In this document: piece by piece, positions 22,464-30,301 of the stretch
Layout: every line of letters begins with the position of its first letter
How positions within the stretch are numbered: position 1 is the stretch's first letter
Source of the DNA: JAZPYZ01 sp045544455
GTDB taxonomy: Bacteria > Bacillota > Clostridia > Oscillospirales > Acutalibacteraceae
Reading direction: 5' to 3'
NCBI GenBank assembly: GCA_045544455.1
Contig: JAZPYZ010000007.1
Location: forward strand, 1-55,946
DNA: 55,946 nt
Translations under genes and position numbers: made by a program
Notes under the pieces: generated by a model
Seen by the model: only the letters and a program-made list of their open reading frames with translations
Told to the model about the DNA's origin: nothing
The model's database searches: none

Positions 22464-24365
22464 CTAAACATTATAACAATTATTTGGACCAAACAAATTC
22501 TCGGCAGTTTTAATCATCTCTGGAGTCGGTTTTTCGCAATATACCACCAGATTATCCATCGCTCTCGTGCAACAAACATAAAATAGTTTCTTTGTTCTCT
22601 TCAAAACATTAGGATTACATTTAGGATGTGATGGATTCAACAAATATTCAAAATTATAATCGTTCCAGTTACCATTATCCATAATAACTAGAACATTTTT
22701 ATACTGCTCTCCTTTAATTTTATGTTGCGTAGAAAGTGGGGAGTAACCCTCAAGATAGTTATACAGGTTTACAAATTCCGAATACTTAGCCTTTGACACT
22801 CTGCCGTACAGATACTGATTCTTCGTTATAAAATCATTAATAATATCATCTTTTAGGCACAATCCACTGTCATTTGCATATTCTATTACTTCTCCTATCG
22901 ATTGTGTCTTCATATTGAGAAGCTTTACGACCTTCTCTTTTATCAACCTTTTATCTGCTATGCTTCTAATTCTAAATGATGTTTTTCTTAAAAAATTATA
23001 ATAGTCTCCTTTTTCATACATATCAACTATTGATTGAATTTTGAATAAATGTCTGATCAGCTTATCTCTCTTTGATTTTACAGAACCAACCTCATCCGCC
23101 TCTTTTTTGTCGGAAATCAGATTATCTTTCTCTATATAAATCTTCTTAACTTCTTCATAAGGAAGATTTCTAACGCGCTCGTACAATTCCCTGTTTGTAG
23201 CATCTTCCAGAAAAACATCTATTTGTCTTTTACCCCGATTCTCTTTCACTCTCGCCCTGTCCGAAACTCTCCATTCAACCTCTTCTAATAGTTCTCCAAA
23301 AGTTTTGTTTGTGTCAACACTTGTACCTTTAATAACCTTATTGAATTCATTTTTAAATTTAACAATAGGGTCTTTATCGTATATATCCATCAACTCCGGA
23401 AACCCAGCAGTATAAGCGATAAGATTGTGTGTTAACCTCAATTCCTTAGTTTCTTTTGGATTATCAAAATCCCAATCCTTGAAATATTGTTTCTCTTTTA
23501 ATTCATCCACCGGAATTTGATACAGAAAAATCGCTTTACCTTCTTTGACTTTTCCATCTAACATATTAGGTGCACTTACATCAGTCGAAGGTTCTTGTTG
23601 CAAATTATCTATTCGTAATTTATTCGCCAAAGTAATGATACTTTGAGGGTTTCTCCTATTTTGCGTTTTGGGAATATCCACTACTTTCCCTTCTTCAATA
23701 TACTTTTGCAGATCACCTACTCCCTTGTCATAAATCGATTGCATCGAATCACCAAAGAACCCTAAAATACACTTACGAGAAGTCTTAACTCTATAAATAT
23801 GTTCTAGAAAAATCTCAATAACTTCCAAAAATGTATCTTGATACTCATCCACAAAAATATAATCATATTTGTCGTTGAGAATTTCACCAAGTTTGACATA
23901 TTTTTTATACATTTGGTTTGCCAAAATTATTATTTCGTCATGCGATATTTTTCCAGCTGCTATTGAAAGATTCTCTGCATATGAAATTCCGTTATTAAAA
24001 TCATTACTATAAGGCTTTTCTACATGAAGATTTTTGTATGGACTTGTTTCAGCGTTAATACCCTCTAATAACGTTTCTTTTAATTCTTTCTGATAAGAAG
24101 ATATATTCTCCCACAAAAAATCATGGATTGTTGATATATGCAGGTTCTTATTTGATATTCTCCCCTGGATTTCATGCACTGCTGCATTTGTATAGGTAAT
24201 ACAAGCAATTTTGACAAGCGGATCTTTTGCAAATAACTCATTTATAACAGAAACAAGCGAGTACGTTTTTCCGCTGCCTGCTCCACCGCTTAACACAAAA
24301 TTATCCCTATTTTTGATACATTCAAATATCCTTATTACTTCATCTTCTAATTTTCTTGCAACCAT
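22464..24365 (-). CDS. UvrD/Rep-type superfamily-1 helicase, GajB-like partner of the OLD nuclease
   Basis: In Gabija-type anti-phage systems the UvrD-like GajB partners an OLD nuclease (GajA). The 633-aa product has Walker A GGAGSGKT, motif Ia TYTNAAVHEI, Walker B IFVDEYQDT, motif III FGDSMQSIY, motif V-like STQHKIKGEQY and motif VI YVCCTRAMDNLVVY. The start at 24365 is chosen because AAGGAGGGG lies six bases upstream; the longer reading to 24401 lacks a site. The start overlaps the nuclease stop by 19 bases, so the two are coupled. At 633 aa it is longer than typical GajB (about 500), with an insertion between the helicase halves (about 300-480). Confidence 0.88.
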   Translation of the reverse strand: MVARKLEDEVIRIFECIKNRDNFVLSGGAGSGKTYSLVSVINELFAKDPLVKIACITYTNAAVHEIQGRISNKNLHISTIHDFLWENISSYQKELKETLLEGINAETSPYKNLHVEKPYSNDFNNGISYAENLSIAAGKISHDEIIILANQMYKKYVKLGEILNDKYDYIFVDEYQDTFLEVIEIFLEHIYRVKTSRKCILGFFGDSMQSIYDKGVGDLQKYIEEGKVVDIPKTQNRRNPQSIITLANKLRIDNLQQEPSTDVSAPNMLDGKVKEGKAIFLYQIPVDELKEKQYFKDWDFDNPKETKELRLTHNLIAYTAGFPELMDIYDKDPIVKFKNEFNKVIKGTSVDTNKTFGELLEEVEWRVSDRARVKENRGKRQIDVFLEDATNRELYERVRNLPYEEVKKIYIEKDNLISDKKEADEVGSVKSKRDKLIRHLFKIQSIVDMYEKGDYYNFLRKTSFRIRSIADKRLIKEKVVKLLNMKTQSIGEVIEYANDSGLCLKDDIINDFITKNQYLYGRVSKAKYSEFVNLYNYLEGYSPLSTQHKIKGEQYKNVLVIMDNGNWNDYNFEYLLNPSHPKCNPNVLKRTKKLFYVCCTRAMDNLVVYCEKPTPEMIKTAENLFGPNNCYNV

Positions 24366-26539
24366 TCTAACCCCTCCTTGATGTAATGGGGAATACTCCA
24401 ATTGGCAAACTCTTTACCATCCTTACTTTCACTATTTAATAGAATATCCATAGCAAATGATGGTTTTTTGTTAACACATTCTCCTGCTAAAAAATAACTA
24501 TCTTTTGATGTATCAAATAAATACGATACATTCTTTAGACTTTGAAAGCACATTTGGCATTTTTTGATTTTTTCTTTATCAACGCCGCCGTCAACATTCG
24601 TGAAGAACGATCTGTTAATGTGAAAAAAGGCATCCTCGAAACTTCTAGCAATGTATTTCTCACCTTTTGTATTGGTCTCTTCTGTTTGATACACTACTAG
24701 CAATTTGCCTTTTGCCGTTTGGCGCCATAGCAAAGTCCCTTTTTTATCACGCTCCCCCGACAATGTTTTTTGTGAAATTGTTAAACCAGTTAATATATCC
24801 TTAGCCTGTTCCTCTTTACCGTGCAAAACGCTTTTCAAATAATACTTTAATGCAGGATTGCTAGTGTGAGTACCTACTTCTACTTTACTAGCACATAATT
24901 TTTCTGTTATTTTGCCATTTTTATCTGTGTGTTTCTCTATGGCTTCTGTGTCAATATCAGTAATAATAAGTGTTTTAATCCCTAGGAATTCTATAAACGC
25001 CGCATAAATTTCAGCATAGTTTCCCACCTCAATAATAGAGATGTTTTGAGAAGACAGAGGTATATCATATTTGTGCTCCTGATCAAGTTTCCTTATCATT
25101 GCTGGCAAAAGAATTCTTTCAGTGTCTCCTTCAATTAAGATTACTTTATCTGCAAAAAATATCTCCGAACGGCTTAATGTTAAGTATTGCTTTAGGAATT
25201 TAAAATGATTATTATCTTCACCTTTTTCCTTTTGGTAAAGTGTTTTTAAATCCTTCAGGTTCTTTGAAACCACATTATGATTCTCATTATCTTTTACAAA
25301 ATATTTTATATCATCAAACTCACACTCAGAAACAATATGGGAGGAATGCGTGCTCATGAATGTCTGTAGGTTTATTTCGTTATCCGTACCTTTAATTTTA
25401 CGACCATCCTTCAGTAAATCTTTAATATTTTTTATAAATATATATTGCATTTGCGGATGCGTATGTGCTTCCGGTTCTTCAATAAAAAGCAAATTGATAT
25501 CTGAAGGCTTTTCCTCCTTTTTGACCTCTTTTCTAAAATCGCAAAGCTGAATTTCCAAACTCATTATAATATCAAATAAATTTAAAAATCCTAACCCATT
25601 ATAATTCTCTGGAAGATAACTCTCTTCGTCATCATAGACTACCGTTGTGTTGTTTTTCAAAAGATTCATTGCTTTTATCTGTGAGATAACTTTTATGCTG
25701 GTTTCGTTTTTTCGCATTCCGCCAAATTTAGATATTTTATCTGTTAGCGGCTTAAATATATCAGTATATATTTCATTAAATTTATTATCAGTATTATCAA
25801 TTTCGTTTTCTATATTGGTTGGGGTTATATCGTCGGCATCAGAATTCTTTGTCTTTTCATAATAGCTACCAGCAAGTGCAGACAACTCCGTACTATCGCC
25901 ATTAGATACATTTCTATGCGCGCTCACATAGTTAAAAGCAATAATTCTAGACAAATCAACTTCTTTACTAATTAAAAGCTTAGATACATTTTCGTCCACT
26001 CTGTCATTTTTGTGGTCATACAAAACGCTAAAGCGTTTAAACTCAAAATACTCCTTATAATGCTTTGACATATAATTAGCAAATAGTGCTTTATCATCAG
26101 ACGAAGCTTTCTGCTTTTTATAAGTTTCAAAGGCATTTCTCAATTCTTCAAAATTTCCTTTAAAAAAGTAGTTAAATCTTAAAACAACGGTATGATTATC
26201 CGGGTCTAAATCGAGAAATAAATTGCTAATATTGGTCAAATCATCATCTTCATTATAGTCAATAAAGAAATCAACTTGGATACCTTGTAATTCTTTCTCT
26301 GCAAACTCCGATTTTCCCATCACAACATCAAATAACTTATTTTGAAATGTAATACTAAAATCATAGTATCCGAAATTTCCAACCTCTGGAGTTTTTCCAA
26401 TGCATTTATTTAAAACGGACAATAAAGAAGTCTTACCACAATTATTCTTTCCAATGATTAAGGACAAGTCCTTTTCACAGTTAAGGCATATATTCTTAAG
26501 CAATCTAAAATTGCAGATCTGAATTTTGGAAATATACAT
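24347..26539 (-). CDS. OLD-family ATPase/TOPRIM nuclease, class 2 (GajA-like)
   Basis: OLD nucleases are ABC-type ATPases fused to a TOPRIM nuclease; class-2 members paired with a UvrD helicase define Gabija defence. The 730-aa sequence has Walker A GKNNCGKTS (30-38), an ATPase insertion, Walker B LLFIEEPEAH (350-359) and an H-loop STHSSHI (396-402). The TOPRIM centre has E470 in LIEGDTE, the D528/D530 pair in ITDIDTE and E635 in SFEDAFF. All expected catalytic residues are present. A CxxC (KKCQMC) lies near the C terminus. It is longer than characterised GajA (about 580 aa). The ribosome site AGGGAGTGG precedes the ATG at 26539. A promoter and a terminator-like hairpin lie upstream. Confidence 0.88.
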   Translation of the reverse strand: MYISKIQICNFRLLKNICLNCEKDLSLIIGKNNCGKTSLLSVLNKCIGKTPEVGNFGYYDFSITFQNKLFDVVMGKSEFAEKELQGIQVDFFIDYNEDDDLTNISNLFLDLDPDNHTVVLRFNYFFKGNFEELRNAFETYKKQKASSDDKALFANYMSKHYKEYFEFKRFSVLYDHKNDRVDENVSKLLISKEVDLSRIIAFNYVSAHRNVSNGDSTELSALAGSYYEKTKNSDADDITPTNIENEIDNTDNKFNEIYTDIFKPLTDKISKFGGMRKNETSIKVISQIKAMNLLKNNTTVVYDDEESYLPENYNGLGFLNLFDIIMSLEIQLCDFRKEVKKEEKPSDINLLFIEEPEAHTHPQMQYIFIKNIKDLLKDGRKIKGTDNEINLQTFMSTHSSHIVSECEFDDIKYFVKDNENHNVVSKNLKDLKTLYQKEKGEDNNHFKFLKQYLTLSRSEIFFADKVILIEGDTERILLPAMIRKLDQEHKYDIPLSSQNISIIEVGNYAEIYAAFIEFLGIKTLIITDIDTEAIEKHTDKNGKITEKLCASKVEVGTHTSNPALKYYLKSVLHGKEEQAKDILTGLTISQKTLSGERDKKGTLLWRQTAKGKLLVVYQTEETNTKGEKYIARSFEDAFFHINRSFFTNVDGGVDKEKIKKCQMCFQSLKNVSYLFDTSKDSYFLAGECVNKKPSFAMDILLNSESKDGKEFANWSIPHYIKEGLEWLQEN

Positions 26540-26550
26540 ACAACCACTCC

Positions 26551-26584
26551 CTAAAAAAATAAAATCCCATACCAGTTGGCAGGG
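26551..26584 (-). terminator. Attenuator-like hairpin in the leader of the OLD/helicase operon
   Basis: On the minus-strand RNA, CCC-UGCC pairs with GGUA-(U)-GGG around an AACU loop (plus positions 26566-26584), followed by AUUUUAUUUUUUUAG. It lies between the promoter and the ribosome site of the OLD gene, so read-through would be needed for expression. Confidence 0.5.
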
Positions 26585-26643
26585 AATACATCATCGTATC
26601 TACTGCCATCCGCGCAACATCGCCAATAGCAGCGTTGTATATA

Positions 26644-26672
26644 ATTATACACTAAAGTGTCGAATAAATCAA
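26644..26672 (-). promoter_or_regulatory. Promoter of the OLD/helicase operon
   Basis: On minus, TTGATT (26667-26672), 17-base spacer and TATAAT (26644-26649). The spacer contains a palindrome ACACT-AA-AGTGT (26650-26661 region) that could be an operator. Confidence 0.65.
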
Positions 26673-26855
26673 TAGAATTCAAGTCGTTTTATTAGCCAGC
26701 ACTGCAAAAGTGAAGTAAAACACATTAAAAGTGCTGTTGTCACAAATCAATATAAATCAGTTTAGAGTGCCAGCGAAATAAGTTGTCACAACTTAAAATG
26801 ACGTACTCTGCTGTAATGGGCCCATGCTATAATTTCATTAGTAGGGGCTGATAAC

Positions 26856-27989
26856 ATGAACAAAAAATACTCAGATAATCAAATACATGACATTCTTAAA
26901 AGATTTGACAATGGAGAATCCGTTGCTAGCATTGTCGCTTCCTCCGGTATTCCCCGCAGCACAGTCTATGCGTGGATCAAGTCATCGAAAGAAAAGAACA
27001 GCAAACAGGAAGTATCCTTACGTAACTATCGGACTCTTGAAGCCAAGGTAAAGCGGTTAGAAGGAATCATCGAAATCCTACAAAAGGCAGATTGCAGGAT
27101 CAGTGATCCACTCAAAGACAGACTGAACGCGCTGGAAAAATTGTACGGACAATACATGCTCTGCGAAGCGCTAAAGGTTCCCAGAGGCACTTTTTACAAC
27201 CACATTCTTCGCAACAAACGAGATAATACCTGGTATTCCAAACAGCGAGAAATACACAGAGTGAGAATTCAGGAGATCTACGATGAACACAATCAAATTT
27301 TTGGAGCTGCCAAAATAGCAGCAATTATGAAAAGCGAAGGCTACCGCATATCTGCCGACACAGTACGTGAACTCATGCGAGATATGGGACTTACAAGCAT
27401 CCGGCAAGACTCAAAAGAAATATATGACAAGGAAAAGCGCCGACATAAGAACTACTTAAATCAGCAATTCACTACTACCAGGCCAAACGAAGTGTGGGTT
27501 AGTGATGTTACTTGTTTCAGGCTAAACGATAAAAACTATTTCATCTGTGCAATTCTTGATTTATATGCAAGAAGAGTAGCCGGATATCGCATAGGTAAAA
27601 ATAACAGCACACAACTGGTAAAAAGCACCTTCAAGATGGCTTACGAGGAACGGAAGCCGACAATGCCACTTATGTTTCATACGGACCGAGGCACAAACTA
27701 CCGAGCCGTCACATTCTGCTCCTACTTAAAATCATTGGGCGTAACACAGTCCTTTTCCCGTGCCCATGTTCCCTATGACAATTCCGTTATGGAGTCCTTC
27801 TTCTCAAGTCTAAAACGAGAAGAGTTATACAGAACAAAATACCGATCTGACGGTGACTTTCGTGCGGCCGTAGATCGGTATATGACCTTTTATAACGAAG
27901 TGCGTCCTCATGTAAAAAATGCATACAAGACGCCTTTAGTGAAAGAGCAGGAATACTATAGCAAACAAGGGATATTGGAAGAAGATTAA
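26856..27989 (+). CDS. IS3-family transposase in a single reading frame
   Basis: The 377-aa protein joins what are usually OrfA and OrfB. The N-terminal helix-turn-helix (GIPRSTVYAWI, about 31-41) and a leucine-rich helix (about 60-78) are followed by the HTH_21/rve core with the catalytic triad D217 (WVSDVT), D277 (FHTDRG) and E313 (VMESFFSSLKRE). Most IS3 elements need a -1 frameshift to join the two parts; here the frame is continuous. An AGGGG ribosome site precedes the start. It appears intact and possibly active. It sits between the defence operon and the tRNA cluster, transcribed toward the tRNAs. Confidence 0.93.
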   Translation: MNKKYSDNQIHDILKRFDNGESVASIVASSGIPRSTVYAWIKSSKEKNSKQEVSLRNYRTLEAKVKRLEGIIEILQKADCRISDPLKDRLNALEKLYGQYMLCEALKVPRGTFYNHILRNKRDNTWYSKQREIHRVRIQEIYDEHNQIFGAAKIAAIMKSEGYRISADTVRELMRDMGLTSIRQDSKEIYDKEKRRHKNYLNQQFTTTRPNEVWVSDVTCFRLNDKNYFICAILDLYARRVAGYRIGKNNSTQLVKSTFKMAYEERKPTMPLMFHTDRGTNYRAVTFCSYLKSLGVTQSFSRAHVPYDNSVMESFFSSLKREELYRTKYRSDGDFRAAVDRYMTFYNEVRPHVKNAYKTPLVKEQEYYSKQGILEED

Positions 27990-28072
27990 ATTGGACAAGG
28001 GAGTTCATATTTGCCGGTTATTCATTTTTGATCCGGCAAATTTAGCTTTTTGGTATTTGGATGTCCAATTTG
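27987..28072. repeat. Nested inverted repeats after the transposase
   Basis: An outer pair AAATTGGACA (27987-27996 region) and TGTCCAATTT (around 28063-28072) encloses an inner hairpin TTTGCCGG / CCGGCAAA (about 28011-28041). The inner hairpin is followed by TTTAGCTTTTT and may terminate the transposase transcript. Confidence 0.55.
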
Positions 28073-28116
28073 AACGCATTTCACGGAACCCCGAAAAAGC
28101 CCTATAATTCAAGATA

Positions 28117-28173
28117 AAATAAAAAGAGCACCGTCAATGTCCAACTTCAAGGAGTTCGGATTTGACGGTGTTC
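28117..28173 (-). terminator. Terminator of the tRNA cluster (minus strand)
   Basis: A stem GAGCACCGTCAA (28126-28137) with its complement (28162-28173) lies downstream of tRNA-Cys on minus and is followed there by CTCTTTTTATTTTA. Confidence 0.75.
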
Positions 28174-28179
28174 TTCATA

Positions 28180-28254
28180 TGGAGGCGACACCCGGATTTG
28201 AACCGGGGAATCAGGGTTTTGCAGACCCACGCCTTACCACTTGGCTATGTCGCC
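28180..28254 (-). tRNA. tRNA-Cys (GCA)
   Basis: Acceptor GGCGACA (28248-28254) pairs with TGTCGCC (28184-28190); discriminator T and CCA are encoded. The anticodon loop CTGCAAA gives GCA. It follows a terminator-like hairpin that separates it from tRNA-Gly. Confidence 0.95.
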
Positions 28255-28259
28255 AGGTG

Positions 28260-28287
28260 AAAAAAGCGTCACAAGTGACGCTTTTTT
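28260..28287. terminator. Hairpin between tRNA-Gly and tRNA-Cys
   Basis: A 13-bp perfect stem (28260-28272 with 28275-28287) has A6 and T6 runs at its two ends, so it reads as a terminator on both strands. tRNA-Cys would then be reached only by read-through. Confidence 0.75.
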
Positions 28288-28291
28288 CGTT

Positions 28292-28367
28292 TGGAGCGGC
28301 TTACGAGGCTCGAACTCGCTACCTCCACCTTGGCAAGGTGGCGCTCTACCAGATGAGCTAAAGCCGC
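28292..28367 (-). tRNA. tRNA-Gly (GCC)
   Basis: Acceptor GCGGCTT (28361-28367) pairs with AAGCCGC; discriminator T and CCA are encoded. The anticodon loop CTTGCCA gives GCC. Confidence 0.95.
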
Positions 28368-28372
28368 AGAAC

Positions 28373-28448
28373 TGGTGCCTCCGACCGGAATCGAACCAGT
28401 GACACGGGGATTTTCAGTCCCCTGCTCTACCAACTGAGCTACAGAGGC
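28373..28448 (-). tRNA. tRNA-Phe (GAA)
   Basis: Acceptor GCCTCTG/CGGAGGC, with discriminator A and encoded CCA. The anticodon loop CTGAAAA gives GAA. Confidence 0.95.
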
Positions 28449-28453
28449 AAATG

Positions 28454-28530
28454 TGGCGACCCGGAACGGGCTCGAACCGTCGACCTCTAGCGTGACAGGC
28501 TAGCGTTCTAACCAGCTGAACTACCGGGCC
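28454..28530 (-). tRNA. tRNA-Asp (GTC)
   Basis: Acceptor GGCCCGG pairs with CCGGGTC (one G-T pair); discriminator G and CCA are encoded. The anticodon loop CTGTCAC gives GTC. Confidence 0.95.
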
Positions 28531-28537
28531 ATATGTG

Positions 28538-28613
28538 TGGTGGGAACAACAGGGCTCGAACCTGTGACCCCCTGCTTGTAAGGCAGGTGCTCTACCAGCT
28601 GAGCTATGCTCCC
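28538..28613 (-). tRNA. tRNA-Val (TAC)
   Basis: Acceptor GGGAGCA pairs with TGTTCCC (one G-T pair); discriminator A and CCA are encoded. The anticodon loop CTTACAA gives TAC. It is the first tRNA after the cluster promoter. Confidence 0.95.
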
Positions 28614-28631
28614 GTACCGTCTCACATCAGG

Positions 28632-28671
28632 CGACGATGAATATCATACAATATTCATCGTCGTTTGTCAA
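28632..28671 (-). promoter_or_regulatory. tRNA-cluster promoter embedded in a 13-bp inverted repeat
   Basis: On minus, TTGACA (28666-28671), 17-base spacer and TATGAT (28643-28648). A perfect 13-bp inverted repeat, CGACGATGAATAT (28632-28644) with 28651-28663, covers the spacer, the -10 and the start region. It may be an operator or a terminator for hslO, whose stop is at 28692. Confidence 0.75.
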
Positions 28672-28691
28672 CTGTTTTTTTTAATACTTTT

Positions 28692-29543
28692 TTATTTTAA
28701 TTCATCTTCGGTAAAGGTGTAAGTCGTGTTACAGAACGAACAGACTGCTTCGACTTTGCCGTTTTCGTCTGCTAACTCTTCTTTGCCGGCCATGCCGGTG
28801 AGCACGTTGGCTAATTTTTCACGCGAACAGGTGCACCGGTACGCCGGATTGGATTCGTCCAACAGGTCATAGTCAAACCCGGCCAGCACTTTGGCGGCAA
28901 TATCTGCCGGCGTCATGCCGCGGTCGAGCATGGTGGTCATGGATTCGAGTTTTGCGATGTTCGCTTCCAGTTTATCGATCACTTCGTTCGGACAAAACGG
29001 CAACAACTGCACCAACAAACCGCCGGCGGTGCGGACCGTGAGATCCGGATTAACCAATACACCCAGCGCACACACGGTGGGGGTTTGCTCGCTTTGCGCA
29101 TAATACGCGGTGACGTCTTCGGCGATCTCACCCGACACCAACGGCGTCATCCCGACATAGGGTTCTTTCGACCCGGTATCGCGGCTGATGGTGAACATAC
29201 CGTCACGGCCGACCGCGCCGCCGACATCGAGTTTTCCATCGGGGCGAAGCGGCAGTTCGACCACGTTGTGCTTGACACAACCACGCACGTTGCCGCTACT
29301 GTCGGACACGGCGGTGATACCGCCGATCGGGCCGCCACCGTCGATCCGGACGGTGACCGAGTCTTTTTCGCCTTTGAGCATCATACCCATCATCGAGGCG
29401 GCGGTCAAGGTGCGGCCGAGTGCCGCCGTAACTACGGCTGACGGTTGATGAATGCGTTCGGCCTCACGGACAATATCGGTGGAATCCAACACCATCGCCA
29501 TGACGGTGGCATCGGTAGTTAAAAATCGCAGTACCTTTCCCAT
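28692..29543 (-). CDS. hslO: Redox-regulated chaperone Hsp33
   Basis: Hsp33 becomes an ATP-independent holdase when oxidised, protecting proteins from hypochlorite and heat. The 283-aa product has the Hsp33 core with DGGGPIGGI, a GG-rich AVGRDGMFTI segment and the GLLVQLLPF motif. The C-terminal redox switch has zinc cysteines CTC and CSFC. The start at 29543 has a CAGGAG site; the longer reading to 29594 lacks one. It lies three bases after the methyltransferase stop and ends the yerC-like / methyltransferase / hslO operon. Confidence 0.95.
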   Translation of the reverse strand: MGKVLRFLTTDATVMAMVLDSTDIVREAERIHQPSAVVTAALGRTLTAASMMGMMLKGEKDSVTVRIDGGGPIGGITAVSDSSGNVRGCVKHNVVELPLRPDGKLDVGGAVGRDGMFTISRDTGSKEPYVGMTPLVSGEIAEDVTAYYAQSEQTPTVCALGVLVNPDLTVRTAGGLLVQLLPFCPNEVIDKLEANIAKLESMTTMLDRGMTPADIAAKVLAGFDYDLLDESNPAYRCTCSREKLANVLTGMAGKEELADENGKVEAVCSFCNTTYTFTEDELK

Positions 29544-29545
29544 GA

Positions 29546-30301
29546 TCAAACTCCTGATTCTTTGGTATCCCGACGGCGGGCAACAAACACCCAACGTTCG
29601 GTCGTATCGGTGGGGGCGGCGTCGGTTTCTTCATCCAATACCACCAACACCTCAAAGCCGGCATCGTTGAGTAGCCGGCGTAACGTGGTTTCGCTATACG
29701 CGCGTTCGCGCACGTGGTCGGACAACCGATCGTAACGGCCATCCGCCCCTTCGACGAAAAAGTCCAACCACATATCTACTTCTATCGTACGCTCGATCAG
29801 GCGATTTTGCCACACACAGACAAACGAGTCCTGTTCGAACACAAAAGCATTGTCGCCGAGCACCTGCCGATGCTTGTACGGCGTGTTGACGTCGAACACA
29901 AACAAGCCGTTCGGTTCGATAGCTTGATACATCCCCTCAAACACCGCCGCCACGTCGGCTGTGCGGCGCAGATGGTTGATGCTATCCAATCCGCACACCG
30001 CACCGGATACGGTGCGATCCAATTCGATCGCGCGCATATCCTGTTGCAAAAACAACACGTCCGGCCGTTTTGCCTGTGCAAGGGCGAGCATATCGGCCGA
30101 CAGATCCACACCGATCATTTCGATCCCGGCATCGGCCAACGGCACCGTCAAGTTGCCCGAACCGCACGCCACGTCCAACAAGGTTTGAGGACGGGCGCAC
30201 CTGAAACGGGCGAACAAATCCAACCAATACCGTGCTTTTTCGGTATAGTCCACGGTCATCAAGCGATCGTAAAACGTCGCGAGGTCGGCATACCGGTTCA
30301 T
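29546..30301 (-). CDS. Class I SAM-dependent methyltransferase
   Basis: The 251-aa protein has SAM motif I LLDVACGSGNLTVPLA, the acidic GVDLSADML loop, motif II-like QQDMRAIEL and motif IV CGLDSINHL. The C-terminal part resembles the YjjT/YqeM-type small-molecule methyltransferases common in Clostridia. The start ATG at 30301 overlaps the stop of the upstream yerC-like gene by four bases (ATGA), so translation is coupled; the longer reading to 30346 is antisense to that coupling. The substrate is unknown. Confidence 0.85.
   Translation of the reverse strand: MNRYADLATFYDRLMTVDYTEKARYWLDLFARFRCARPQTLLDVACGSGNLTVPLADAGIEMIGVDLSADMLALAQAKRPDVLFLQQDMRAIELDRTVSGAVCGLDSINHLRRTADVAAVFEGMYQAIEPNGLFVFDVNTPYKHRQVLGDNAFVFEQDSFVCVWQNRLIERTIEVDMWLDFFVEGADGRYDRLSDHVRERAYSETTLRRLLNDAGFEVLVVLDEETDAAPTDTTERWVFVARRRDTKESGV

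Larger units (their letters stand above)
26540..26855. other. Intergenic region between the OLD gene and the IS3 transposase
   Basis: It contains the OLD promoter, an attenuator-like hairpin, and the left flank of the insertion sequence. Two GTTGTCACAA motifs (around 26745 and 26784) are possible IS-end or protein-binding repeats. A TATAAT at about 26829-26834 is a likely -10 for the transposase. No gene is seen. Confidence 0.6.
26780..28075 (+). mobile_element. IS3-family insertion sequence (ends not resolved)
   Basis: It is defined by the transposase at 26856-27989. Candidate outer limits are TTGTCACAAC near 26784 on the left and the AAATTGGACA/TGTCCAATTT repeat near 28063-28072 on the right. 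The terminal repeats are not clearly matching and no target duplication was found, so the boundaries are estimates. Confidence 0.4.
18036..28110. other. AT-rich accessory island
   Basis: Between about 18.0 and 28.1 kb the DNA becomes clearly richer in A and T and codon choice shifts from GCG/CGC/CTG-type codons to AAA/ATA/TTA-type. Content changes from housekeeping genes to a PH-domain pair, an HNH-like gene, a Gabija-like operon and an IS3 transposase. The right edge meets a tRNA cluster. No integrase and no clear attachment repeats are seen, so the boundaries are approximate. Confidence 0.6.

Noticed and set aside
28137..28361. Plus-strand ORF of 74 codons (beginning MSNFKEFGF, with TPGFEPGNQG)
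   Set aside because: It runs antisense through tRNA-Cys and tRNA-Gly; its peptide is the typical spurious translation of tRNA complements.
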